Shown here piece by piece: positions 45,521 through 55,660 of a DNA stretch of 64,000 nucleotides. The stretch covers positions 744,001 through 808,000 of the forward strand of contig CAKJVC010000006.1 in NCBI GenBank assembly GCA_918026815.1, read 5' to 3'. The translations under genes and the position numbers were made by a program. The DNA is from Chalara sp. BL73 (taxonomy: Eukaryota; Ascomycota; Leotiomycetes; Helotiales). Under the pieces are notes generated by a model. The model was not told the origin of the DNA, searched no databases, and saw only the letters and a program-made list of their open reading frames with translations. Each line of letters starts with the position of its first letter. Within the stretch, counting starts at the first letter, position 1.

Positions 45521-47764
45521 AGAAGCCTTGGATTCGAAAAGTTAAAAATCAGCGAGCAATACTAAAAGATAATGCTATTGTTAAACAGGTTAAACAGGTT
45601 AAACTTATTCGGCAAGTCCTGGGTTAAGTCGCCAAAAGTAAGCTCGAAATCGGTGCCAGAACCAATATGCTTTATCTTGCCGGAATTAAGGCCCGATGCC
45701 GGTCTGGAAATTAACAGCAATCTTGATTTTGAAATCATACGCTGTTGGGGTCTTCTACACACAGTGCGCTTAGACAATTATCCTATTACAGGCTTAACTA
45801 TAGTACTCTCCATCATTCTTGAGACTACTGGGAAATGTTTTGAATTGGAGCGTTATAGACCTATATAACTAACAAACTGAGTCCTAGAACAAGGTCATGA
45901 ACAGTGAGCATACTAGAACATATTAAAAGAAAGCAAAATTGTTAGAGCTGTAAAAGAGGGAGAAAAGGTTAGTATGCTATGGCCTAGGCAGACAGGTTAT
46001 TTAGTGCATCACTATGATCTGAGTAGATGGTTTTTTTTTGCAGTTTTCAAGTGCCTCTTCTGCTAGGTAATGACTGAATCCTAGTATTTCTTTTATCAGT
46101 ATCAACTATCATCCCCCAACAACATATACACGCATTTCTTTCACTTCACAGATGCTACTTCATAGATGCTACTTCTGCAACCACTCCTTCCCAATTTCCC
46201 ACTGCAGATTGTCCCCAAATCGATCTTCCTTCCCTGGGTCACTCTTCTCAGGCTCCCTATTAAATCCTCTCTCCATAATAGCTCTCATTCTCAAATTAGC
46301 ACTGGGAGTTCCGATTCTCACTTCCACTAATTCCAACTATCTCAACCCGTAATCAATGCTTATTCTGATAGCTTCATACCTATATCCTTTCTTCAGTATT
46401 CCGAATCGCGCCTACCGCCCCGGCTCTTCCAGCACTCTTATTTTGTGCATCATGAAACCCTATCCGACCAAGACCAGAAAGTCTAATAGGTGAATTAGAT
46501 TTTGACGAGAGGACAAGGAAGTTAACTCTTTCTGGTGAATAGGAGATGGCTACCCAGGAACTGATTAGGTTGGATAACTATGCCGAGAACAACTTGGAGA
46601 CTGAAAGGTCATTTTGCGTGTTAGCTGGATTTGGGAGCATGGTTGCCCGAGTAGGAATGTCGCTCAGGAGGGTATGTAGAATAATCGGATATCGTATAGA
46701 CATGAGCATGACCGAGGGGACACTGGGGGGGGGGGGGTTGATTTGGTAAGGGGGTAAACTCTTTGAAGTTGAATATCTTGGGTCATGGTGGTGGTTGAAG
46801 AATGGCAAGGATTTTAGCATACTGAGAAGACTCTATTTTGTAGAAGCAATTATTAGCACTAGGAGGTGTTGGAGAAAGAGAAATGAAACAGTATTTAGTA
46901 AGGGAAGTTTTGAGGTGGTGTCTCTACTTTATGGTTAGACAGACCCTATTACAAGGAGACAATTAAAAACCAGATAAGCAGGAATTGGCTTCCCTATAAG
47001 TGAGGCGCAAACTCCTCTACCAATGAGAACGCTCGTAGCCGGTGCGGCGTAATTCTTAGAGGAGAGCCTGATTTATAAGATAATAGACGGGTGTTGGTAG
47101 CTAATTGTACCTAACTATGATCACATGGACAGCACGTGAAACAGTGGGACCTAAAATCCTACTCAACTCCGTAACGTAGAACCTCATCACGAGCAAGAAC
47201 GTAGCCAATAGCTGCTACTTCTTTTGCTACGTAATAGGTATCCGACAACGGGGGAACTCACCATATTTCAAAGCGACGCAACCTACTGTAAGCGATTAAT
47301 ATAAGTATATTGATATACTATAAATTTCCTAGACCTCTGCCTAGGGGAAGTCAAAACCTGGGAGAGTAGTGTCACTTGAGCGTGATACAATGGCCCTAGT
47401 CTTCGTATCATCCACAATACCAAACTTGATGTCCCAGGACCAAAGGTCCAAAAGCCTCGCCAAAATGAAATAGCTGAGTAGCAGCTCGGCCCTCTTTACG
47501 GGCTTCCTTTATCAATCGATTCAATTGTCCAAACATAGGTTTTAGTCCTTCAGTACCATGGCAAAGACGAAGGTTGAGAATTGTCCAACAGTTGTATGAA
47601 CACTGGGTACGGGGCATTGTACGGCGGTGTATACCACTCTGGGTGAACAAATTTTGCCTCTACAGCATAGAAATAGCAATGTATCTAGAGTAGGGTTATT
47701 GTTTTTCAATCAGATAGTGTAATTCGGAGTTTGGCGTCAGCGAGGCGCTGTTGAGGTGTGTCTA
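45521..47764. other. Gene-poor spacer
   Basis: No supported gene. A G-run of about 13 lies at 46726-46738. Open frames such as 45572-45868 (a run of NRLNRLNLF) and 47408-47650 (minus) lack recognisable domains. The latter lies just beyond the HET gene stop and may be an untranslated or relic sequence. Confidence 0.4.
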
Positions 47765-49390
47765 TTATAATTTGGAGGATATTGGTAAGTGATTTAACCC
47801 ATATCCTATGGATATTTTTACTTCATATAAGTCCTGCCCCAAAACAATGGTCCGTTCCACTGACGCTGTAACTGTATGTTGGCCCATGACAAGTTGACTC
47901 TTGTGATCGCGCAAACTCTTGTTCATCGAAATCATTGAGGCAAGCTCCTGCTCAATACTAAAGTGAGCTGGTTCTTCAAAGCTAGAGCTCCTAAATTCGA
48001 CTAGATGGGTAGAAATTCCTTTCATCAAATTTAGATCGATTCCTAGAACAAACCCCTTCCCCTCGGCGTTGGCAAACGCAACGGCCATTTTTGGATACGC
48101 CTTAAAATTTGAAGGTGAGAAGGCAAAAACGCGACGACTGGTATTCCAGAGTGACGATGGGAAAGCGCCTTTGATTTTGTAAAAGCAATCTCTCATTTCC
48201 AATAAACTGAACCACACTTGTGTAGTGTCTTTGTCTTCCAGGTGTATGGGCTTAGAGTGTCGCAATAGGAATATAGTACTCAAAGTCGCGTCCTCAGCCT
48301 CTCTGAATGAAACTGTTTGAATATCTGGCAATCTCCGCCGATATACATCACTCGACTTTTTGAGGCGAGTTACTGGAATTGCATAATAACTCTTCGACGC
48401 ACCAGCTTTATTGCACCCAATGACGACGATATAGTTTTCGCCATGGCCACTCTGACGAATCAGAGGCACTTGAGCACGGATTCCACGACCAGTGATTGAA
48501 AGTGGCTCAGTATATTTTGGCAACTCGCACAAATCGACCTTTCCGTATCTGAATCTTGAAGGATGAGGAGCCAGAAACCCCACCATATCATTTCCGAAGT
48601 CAGTTTCGATACCACTCCAAGCGAATATAGAATGATCTTCGGTTCGTCTCATGATTTCTTCCTGGAGACGACCAAATGCCCTCACTTGCCCCTCTCCGTA
48701 AAGCAGTGGCATGTTGATGTTAAATATTCCTAGTAGGCAATACGCGATATCTTCAGGTCGAGTAGTTTGGCGACAATTCGCCCATGTCATCCGATGTGCC
48801 ACACTGAGAACTGAGAGGTCCGGGATAAATAAACCGTATTCATCAATGCCGGTTACCATAGAAATAGGGGTTTTTAAGCTGTGTTTGCTTCCGATGTATT
48901 CCCAGTGCATGTTAAAAAATTGCATGTTTCGCGGTGCGAGCAATTCCTGCAGGCACCATCCACGAGTGAACCAACGAGCTCTATTGAAAGATGATTTGCG
49001 ATAGTAATTCCCTTGGTCAACAATCCTACCAGGTAAAAAGTCATCTTCGAGAGAGTGCACATCGAAGAGATAGGCGTAACAAACTGCTGATTGCTGATAC
49101 CACTGATACATAGAATTGATTGCTTCTGATAACTCCGCACTACTTTGTTGGTCTATACAACAGGTATCCATCCACACCCACTCCAAGTCCCACTCTAACG
49201 CCTTGGTACAACATCTCTCGACCTTTTTATAGGCCTTTTTGAGAACCAGTTGTTCACGTGATAACTCTGCGAGGTCTCTGAAGGTGACTTCATCATCACC
49301 CCAAGTATGGGATAGTATTGCGTACTCAGGGATAGTACGTTCATCACTAAAATTAGTAAGTGTAAAGTTTTTTGCGTTAAGAAGCCTCAT
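47765..49390 (-). CDS. HET-domain (heterokaryon incompatibility-type) protein
   Basis: Single-exon gene of 541 residues, intact. HET-domain motifs in order: EYAILSHTWGDDEVTF (residues 22-37), WVWMDTCCIDQQSS (71-84), SVCYAYLFD-like AVCYAYLFD (102-110), and WFTRGWCLQELLAPRNMQFF (140-159). Then comes the R-PEDIAYCLLGIFNINMPLLYGEG block typical of the large Pezizomycotina HET group, and a variable C-terminal half. Proteins of this family trigger growth arrest or cell death after non-self contact; HET is distantly TIR-like. Start is the only ATG before the domain. The upstream side faces the dynamin-like gene 2.3 kb away. Which allele or partner it senses is unknown. Confidence 0.92.
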   Translation of the reverse strand: MRLLNAKNFTLTNFSDERTIPEYAILSHTWGDDEVTFRDLAELSREQLVLKKAYKKVERCCTKALEWDLEWVWMDTCCIDQQSSAELSEAINSMYQWYQQSAVCYAYLFDVHSLEDDFLPGRIVDQGNYYRKSSFNRARWFTRGWCLQELLAPRNMQFFNMHWEYIGSKHSLKTPISMVTGIDEYGLFIPDLSVLSVAHRMTWANCRQTTRPEDIAYCLLGIFNINMPLLYGEGQVRAFGRLQEEIMRRTEDHSIFAWSGIETDFGNDMVGFLAPHPSRFRYGKVDLCELPKYTEPLSITGRGIRAQVPLIRQSGHGENYIVVIGCNKAGASKSYYAIPVTRLKKSSDVYRRRLPDIQTVSFREAEDATLSTIFLLRHSKPIHLEDKDTTQVWFSLLEMRDCFYKIKGAFPSSLWNTSRRVFAFSPSNFKAYPKMAVAFANAEGKGFVLGIDLNLMKGISTHLVEFRSSSFEEPAHFSIEQELASMISMNKSLRDHKSQLVMGQHTVTASVERTIVLGQDLYEVKISIGYGLNHLPISSKL

Positions 49391-49620
49391 TTAGCTGCTT
49401 TAGAGGAATGAATACAGCTTGCGGTGTGAACAGTTGAAACAGTGTAAAGGACACAAGGCTGGCTTATATACAGGCTGAGTGTTGCGGCTGTGCATATTTA
49501 GCTTTGTTAATTTTTGTCGCCTGATTTCTCAAAATAATAGGTACAATTGAAACGGCACCAATTGATACCACGCTAAATTATTAGCTCGGCGCTAACGACT
49601 TGGGGCGTGACCAGGCTGAA
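49391..49620. promoter_or_regulatory. Promoter region of the HET gene
   Basis: Contains TTATATACA about 80 bp upstream of the start (near 49463-49471), a plausible TATA element for leftward transcription. Nothing else seen. Confidence 0.3.
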
Positions 49621-49678
49621 TCACCCTTTACATAAGGCGGAGCGCCGATTAACGTATTTGAGCAGTCCATTTGGGCCT
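49621..49678 (-). repeat. 52-bp unit, left inverted copy
   Basis: The reverse complement contains GGACTGCTCAAATACGTTAA and CTCCGCCTTATGTAAAGG, matching the tandem units at 55105-55211 in opposite orientation. A more diverged second unit seems to precede it (about 49575-49615, CCCCAAGTCGTTAGCGCC in reverse). Confidence 0.7.
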
Positions 49679-49703
49679 AGCTCGCCATAAGAAAGTTAGC
49701 AAG

Positions 49704-49874
49704 TGTTACGACACGCCCTGTGGATCTACAGATACAGTGGGCAACGGTGGTATTATACGAGGATCTAAAGCTAAGGAAAGAAAAGTAGCTCGAGGAGAGC
49801 AGGCTATATATACACGAGGGCCTCTGAGAGCTCGGCTAATATAGGTCACGTGCGCCAGAGCACGGGATGTGACA
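49704..49874 (+). repeat. Solo LTR, family B, with perfect 5-bp target duplication
   Basis: TGTTACGACA...GATGTGACA, 171 bp, flanked by GCAAG at 49699-49703 and 49875-49879. Shares the blocks TACGAGGAT/CTAAAGCTAAG and ATATAGGTCACGTG with the copies at 50085-50726 and 54704-54906. Confidence 0.8.
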
Positions 49875-49974
49875 GCAAGTCTCTCAATCCTAATCATTTG
49901 GACAATAGTATTTCTAAAAACGGTATTAAATAGGCTATACAACTTAGAAATCAATCTTATTGTAAAATATACTA

Positions 49975-50084
49975 ATAAACTAGCACATTTTAAATCATCC
50001 GACTAATTAACTAATTACAGCGCTTTAAATCTAAAAAAACAATTCAATATTTTTTTACGCTTCAAAAGTAAAGCATTCATTTTA
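49975..50084 (+). repeat. AT-rich internal fragment of element B, left arm of an inverted pair
   Basis: Resembles the reverse complement of 54907-55020 (blocks TAATTAACTAATTA, TTTAAATCTAAAAAAA, AGTAAAGCATTCATTTTAT). It directly precedes the LTR at 50085, so it looks like the 3' end of the element interior. Confidence 0.6.
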
Positions 50085-50726
50085 TGTTATAGTTATCACG
50101 AATCAAAATACAAGCACCCTATTAGCTAGTTGTATGGTTCTATTACGAGGATACTAAGCTAAAGAGAGAAAGAAAAGAAAAGTGTTGCTGAGCCTGGTAG
50201 TTTCTTTTAAATAAAGAAATGCATTGTCACAAACTGCATAGGCAGCAGGTGTAGCATAGGCCTAGGACTCGTTAAGCCCGGTTACCGGTGCATAGAGCGC
50301 GCTTACACCGAGAACCTACAAATGGTAAGTCACGTGTTGGAGCCTATAAGAGTCCTGGACTTTAGACCCGGACAATAAACTCCAGTCACTACATAGTATA
50401 TATGTAGTTATAATTTTATTGAAATCGGAGCTTCGTGTTTAAATACTTAAGCTATTTGAGTATAAATTATTTGGCTAGCTTGAAACAACTTTACTTCCTA
50501 AGTGAAGAACCAGTGTTTAGCTTACTTCATACATACTATACCAACCAACGAGCCCCAAGCCCGGCTACCTAGGTCCTAGGCCACTCCGAACGTTGCATGT
50601 ATCACATGTAACGATAGCAACAGGAAAATGTTTTGCCTCTACGCCATCGGGCCAAAAAAGGCACTTAATTGACTGAAAAGTCAATTCCCTATTCCGCTAT
50701 ATATAGGTCACATGGCTAACGTGACA
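50085..50726 (+). repeat. LTR of family B interrupted by a solo LTR of family C
   Basis: Starts TGTTATAG and ends ATATAGGTCACATGG...GTGACA. Its middle is occupied by the insertion 50225-50597. The left part (TTACGAGGATACTAAGCTAAAG) and the right part (CTATATATAGGTCACATGGC) match the two halves of other family B copies. Flanking pentamers do not match. Confidence 0.65.
50225..50597 (-). repeat. Solo LTR, family C (relative of the nested gypsy LTR)
   Basis: The minus strand begins TGCAACGTTCGG and contains CCTAGGTAGCCGGGCTT and GGCTCGTTGGTTGGTATAGT, matching the outer part of the LTR at 25346-25799, and ends TTTGTGACA. 373 bp. Flanks TGCAT (50220-50224) and TGTAT (50598-50602) form a target duplication with one C/T difference. 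Confidence 0.7.
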
Positions 50727-51717
50727 ACCATCACTATAACTTAAAATCTAAATATCATCAATCAAGGAACCAACATCACCACCGCAAGAGCGTAGTCAAT
50801 AGCATTAAGTCTTTTGCACGGTGATAAGTATCCCAACACAGACCTTACTTGTTAAAATGGCATAAGTGCTTGAGAGCTTGGCAGACACAAGGGCTGAAAT
50901 ATGTTTGTTGGTCCTTTGTGGCCACATGCCAAATAAGTGTACGTGCCAAGACACACCGCATAGTTTGCTGTCTTTTCAGCTAGCGATTTCCTAAGCCTGC
51001 TGTTTGAATCTATGTCCTTTGGCAAATGTATAGCCGCGCATTGCCTTCCTATGCTTCCAAGCGCCACACGAGCTAAGTCCCCCCCGGCGGAGGCTGCAAA
51101 GCCTCCGCTACTCACCCTATTATAATTTTAACAGAATTTTACCGCATTGGCCACACGGCAGCCTACTATTGGACGCTGTACCATAATAATAAGGAGAGAG
51201 CATTGAAGCTGGGAAATTTAAACGTTGAGGCATCTACAGCCTTGTCGATTTGTGCCATCGTTTGAATTTAAAGACTAGTATCTAGAAATTTTAAGAAGAA
51301 AAGCAAAATATCTGAGGATGGAAGGCAAATTGTAGTTATCTTGAAATATAATCGAGCCAATTTGAGCTTGGTTAAGCAGATGCACAAGAAAGAAGGGCGA
51401 TGTTGATTTTCAGCTTGAGCGAGTTAGGCTGAGCTTGAAGGAGTTTGCCGTATGAGCAACGCCCTGTGGCTTTTCATGCCTTTGCAGCCTTATTGCATAA
51501 TGGTTACCACCGCCGATATCGTTGCCCCAATTTAAGTTGGGGCCTGAAGCTCTCTCACCGTATAAGTACGAGCCCCATAGTATCGTTGGGCAAATTTAAG
51601 GTCAAGTGCCTGTCTACATTCAACTCTATCCAGCCTACGGTCTACTCCACCCTAATTAACCAATTTCTCGACCTTTGCAGCAATCTATACGCATCACAAC
51701 CGAGCTTGTTTGCAATA
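50727..51717. other. Spacer with a possible small relic
   Basis: A minus-strand open frame at 50852-51115 (87 codons, with CLGTYTYLACGHKGP) has a Cys/His pattern seen in small fungal hypothetical proteins, but no start context or family supports it firmly. The rest holds no recognised gene; it should include the promoter of the dynamin-like gene. Confidence 0.35.
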
Positions 51718-54210
51718 TGAATCGCGACAACCGTCACAGATCCTCTGTTGGTACCAATATATTCCGCCCACCCAGGTGCCAGGACAACCATTATGAAGCA
51801 GAAGAAGATCATGAGGCTCCTCCTTCTTATGTCGCAAAATTGCAAACGGTGCTTATTGGCACTGACGAACAGAACCGCCACCTCCTCGATCGGGTCGACA
51901 AACTTCGTGAATGCGGAGTAGATGAATATATTGACCACCTCAAATTGTGGTAGTGGGAAATCAATCTGCAGGCAAAAGTTTTATCCTTGAAGGTCTCACC
52001 GACATCCCCTTTCCTATAAAGAGCGTCAAGTGTACCCGCTTTGCAACTCAGATCAGGCTCCGGCGGTCACTAGAAGTCCGAAGAGTTGTCAGGATCTACC
52101 CCCATAACGAATGCACCCAAGGCGAGCTCAAAAGGCTTACTGAATTCGACGAGACGATAGAGGATGACCTAGATTTGGAATCTATCTTTAACCGAGCAAT
52201 AGAGGTAGTTTTCCCCCGAGATGGGGAGAACCGACGGTTTCTATCAAAAAATACTTTGAGTATCGAGGTTTCTGGACTCGAGCAGCCGCATCTGACCGTG
52301 ATCGATATGCCAGGCTTCATCCACTCCGAATCTATGGGCCAGACTACTGCCGACATTACAGATATCCAAGCACTCGCCAGACAATACATCAAGAAAGAAC
52401 TGACGATTATCCTCCCCGTTGTCAGTGGCGGTATTGAGTACTCAAAACAAATCGTCTTGAGGATAATCAAAGAGCTAGACCGAAAAGGAATTCGGACTCT
52501 CGGGATTATTACAAAACCAGATATGACTTTGGCCACAGCCCGAGAAGCGGAATTTATTAATCTAGCCGCAAATAAAGACCACAAGAACAAATTGCAGCTT
52601 GGTTGGCACGTGTTACGTAATAGGTCACACGACGAAGATGACCTTAGTCTCGAAGAACGCAAACAAGCTGAAGCGGAGTTCTTCGCGAGTTCAAACTGGA
52701 GCCGGGTTTTGAGAGCAGATCAATTAGGCATTGATGCTCTATCGAAGAGATTGAGTACTCAGCTTATACGGCATATTGCGGCTGAAGTCTTCAAAGTCGA
52801 AGCTGACATTGAACGCGAATTACAAAGATGCAAAAGGAAGCTTCAAGAATTGGGTGAAGGCATTGGCAATGTTGAGGAGATGGAGATAGCATTGTACGTT
52901 TGGTGTGAGCGCTCTGCACGTCTGGCAAATGCTGCTGTCCAAGGCCACGGCGTCAATCCTCCCGGAGAAGATTTCTTTCCCTCCTTCGATGACGGCAGGC
53001 TCTACGTACGGAATTTCCGCTCCCGTCTGGTGAAAGAAAATCAACGATTTGTGGGGGAAATGGAGAAATTTGGTTCCTCTTGCCTTATCATTGGTGAGGA
53101 GGGGAGTACTATTAGCCGGAAAGGAAAATTTCGAACTGGAGATAGTGCTACTTCTCTGCCAAAAATCAGAAAAACTGATTATATCGCCCAGGAAGTAGCT
53201 CCTCTTTTGCGAGATAACCCCGGAAAGGAACTAGTCATGGATAATAAACCCCTCCTTGTATTTCGCCTCGTCCACTCCCACTCCTTGAACTGGGAGCGAC
53301 TGGAAACGCAACACATAGGAGCTACCCATCGCCTGTGCGAGGAATTCTTCGATCAGATCCTTGACTATGCATGGCCGAAACGTATTGAATCTCGTGTGTG
53401 GTCTGGATTCATCAAAACGAGATTGGATTATATGCGACCGGATGCAGATAACGAGATGAGGAAGTTACTGGATGATAGGACGAAACTTATTACACCCTAT
53501 GAGAGCGACTTCCTTAGACAATGGTACGACCGACCGAGGATCGACGCTCCGGAGGAGGGCATCTCCAGCCCAGAGGATATGCAATACGAAGATGTACTCC
53601 GAAAGATGCTGCTCTTGTATCAGGTATCCCCCCTCTGCCATCCTGCCTGTCACTTGCCCCTATTTCTCGCTGACGCCTCAAAAGTCAAAGTTTAAAAACT
53701 TCACAGCAAATACCATCGTCCAAGTCGTAGAACGCCACATCGCCGACGGCCTCGAAGACATCTTCCACAACCGGCGTGTTTAAATTCTCAGACAAAGACC
53801 AAATCAAGGCCCTCGTGGAGGACGATTACCAGGTGCGGACGGAGCGGCAGGAACTCAAGATAAAGGAGAAGACTTTTTTGATGGGCAAAGAGATTTGTAG
53901 AAAGATTAGTAGACGATCGGATTTAGGTCCTGTAAGTTTAACCTCCCAATTTGAATCAAAGAACAACAATATGAAGGCTTACCAATTAATATAGTATGAG
54001 CCATCCCAGATACCACAATACGAATACCGCCGACCCAATAGCAACGACAATGCCAACCTTGGGGCTAAACCCACAAGAAAAGGACAAAAATACACCTACC
54101 CAATTCTCAACAACAGTCAACCAGAACGCAGCAGTTCCAACTTTCACTCCTCCTACCCCAGCTTCTCCAGCTCGTTGTGCACCCGAATTACCCACTCCAC
54201 CTATTGATGC
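51718..54210 (+). pseudogene. Dynamin-like large GTPase gene with two apparent frameshifts
   Basis: From ATG 51718 a short N-terminus (LLDRVDKLRECGVDEYID) leads to the GTPase. The family reads D-L-P-Q-I-V-V-V-G here; one nucleotide is missing at 51936-51937, so a stop follows at 51951 unless the frame shifts. G1 is GNQSAGKS, G3 DMPG, G4 TKPD, followed by the stalk region. An intron at 53624-53684 keeps frame. A second shift (+1 near 53775) is needed to pass from DIFHNRR to VFKFSDKDQIKALVEDDYQV, the GED-like end. An intron at 53932-53994 then gives a Ser/Pro-rich tail ending at 54210; a different frame is open to 54463. Fungal relatives remodel membranes (Vps1/Mx-type). Either a recent pseudogene or two sequencing errors. 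Confidence 0.75.
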
Positions 54211-54489
54211 GGGCCCACGACCATCAATTCCATCTATGAAAGGGGGAATCCATGGAGAAGAGTATGATGTTGGAAATGTGAACATGAATGGTACTGGTGA
54301 AGCTGCGAGCTTGGCTTCTAGTTATAAAGAGGAGGTTGGGGAGCAGGGGCATGAAGTTGAAAATGGAAATGGACATAGGAGGAAAGGTTCAAAATTAGGT
54401 GGGATATTAGGGAGGGGATTGGGGAAAAAGAATGTTAGCTATCATGGATTGAGGGACGTTTAAGAATATAACGTTCGGGATTGCATCGG

Positions 54490-54522
54490 GGTCACGTGTG
54501 CTTGGGAGCACGGGACGTGACA
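54490..54522 (+). repeat. 3' fragment of a family B LTR
   Basis: GGTCACGTGTGCTTGGGAGC, then ACGGGACGTGACA; matches the last 33 bp of 49704-49874. AT-rich, RIP-like DNA follows to about 54700. Confidence 0.5.
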
Positions 54523-54703
54523 CTAAACGTAATAAATATTCAAAACTGAGAAAAAATAACAAACTAAACTAGCTCGCAAATACGTTACAAGTAAAAAATA
54601 ACCGTATTAAAAAAGTGTATAACTGTAACGGGCCGTAAAGAATAAATATTAATTATTACAAATAGTTTTTAAGCTTGAAAACGAGCTTGGAAAAAAAGAG
54701 TAT

Positions 54704-54906
54704 TGTCACGGTCTTCAATATTGCACCAGCTATAAAGACGTTTATTGGCTCGCTTACCAGCTCGCCTATGATAGTCACGTGGTCATGGTTCTCATGATAT
54801 AAAGGATGCTATAGCAACAGCTACACTTTTCTTTTTAAGTTTAGTATTCTCGTATTGAAGCACCTATATTACGCCCTATCAAGCTCATAGAATCGTGATT
54901 GTGACA
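54704..54906 (-). repeat. LTR of family B, inverted copy
   Basis: The reverse complement begins TGTCACAATC and contains GAGAATACTAAACTTAAAAA and AAAGTGTAGCTG, matching 50085-50200. It ends ACCGTGACA. Flanks do not give a clear duplication. Opposite orientation to the copies left of the dynamin-like gene. Confidence 0.6.
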
Positions 54907-55020
54907 GTACGTTTAATACTTTAATATAAAACAAATGCTCCACTTTTTAATAGTAAAAAAATACTGAAATATTTTTACAGATTTAAAATCGCGGCAATCA
55001 GCTAATTAATTATATGTAAT
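54907..55020 (-). repeat. AT-rich internal fragment of element B, right arm of an inverted pair
   Basis: Reverse complement resembles 49975-50084 in order and spacing. Lies outside the inverted LTR, mirroring the arrangement on the left. Confidence 0.6.
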
Positions 55021-55104
55021 AGAACAAGCCAAGCATTTAGTCGATTTGCAAAAGCAGCGATGAATACTGTTACACGTGAAAAACCGGGCGTCAATGATTA
55101 GTTA

Positions 55105-55211
55105 GGCCCAAAACGGACTGCCCAAAGACGTCATTAGGCACCCCGCCTTATGTAAAGGCTCAAAACGGACTGCCCAAAAACGTCAATGGGCACCCCGCCT
55201 CATGTAGAGGC
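55105..55211 (+). repeat. Tandem pair of a 52-bp unit
   Basis: Units start at 55105 and 55157 and read GGCYCAAAACGGACTGCCCA...CACCCCGCCTYATGTARAGG. They differ by a handful of transitions. A third copy lies inverted at 49621-49678. Confidence 0.8.
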
Positions 55212-55467
55212 GTTGGTTGTTCTCCTGCCTCTGCACGCTCTGATGGCTCAGGCACAAACCCTCATCCACGCCTGGCAATACGCGCCAATCCACCACATTC
55301 ACGGCGGCTTCCTGTCGCTCCTGGCTCCCGTCGCCAGCGGCGCCAGCGTGAATTTCTCAACCCAACAATACAAGACGGAGGGCGAGAGGGCAACCGGCGG
55401 CTTGAGCGCTATGGTATGACGTTGGCTCTACAATATCGGTCTACCACGCAGGTACATGCACGTGCAG

Positions 55468-55500
55468 GGTGTAAGAGGTGCACGGGGTGCAGCGGGTGCA
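55468..55500 (+). promoter_or_regulatory. Phased GGTGYA hexamers upstream of P450 gene 1
   Basis: GGTGTA at 55468 and GGTGCA at 55477, 55486 and 55495: four copies at exact 9-bp steps, 160 bp before the start codon. A similar 9-bp array lies upstream of P450 gene 2. A factor-binding array or a minisatellite are both possible. Confidence 0.4.
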
Positions 55501-55660
55501 GTAGTGGAGCGCACCTCATCACCCGATAGCTCTGACCACTTCCTCCTTATAGCATCACTGATTTCACCTTGAATAACCGCTGAGCTCTATGAATTCTAGT
55601 CCAAGTCTACGTGGCTGGCTGCGAGAAAATCACCGCATTGCATTGTAACAATCCCCCATA

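Noticed and set aside
46546..46749. 67-codon frame ending at a G-run
   Set aside because: No similarity; the end is the translation of a homopolymer.
53996..54463. 155-codon Pro/Gly-rich frame as a separate gene
   Set aside because: It overlaps the predicted last exon of the dynamin-like gene; it may be that tail in another frame after a shift. Not supported as independent.
55186..55419. 77-codon plus frame before P450 gene 1
   Set aside because: Begins inside the 52-bp tandem repeat and has no domain; a promoter-region open frame.
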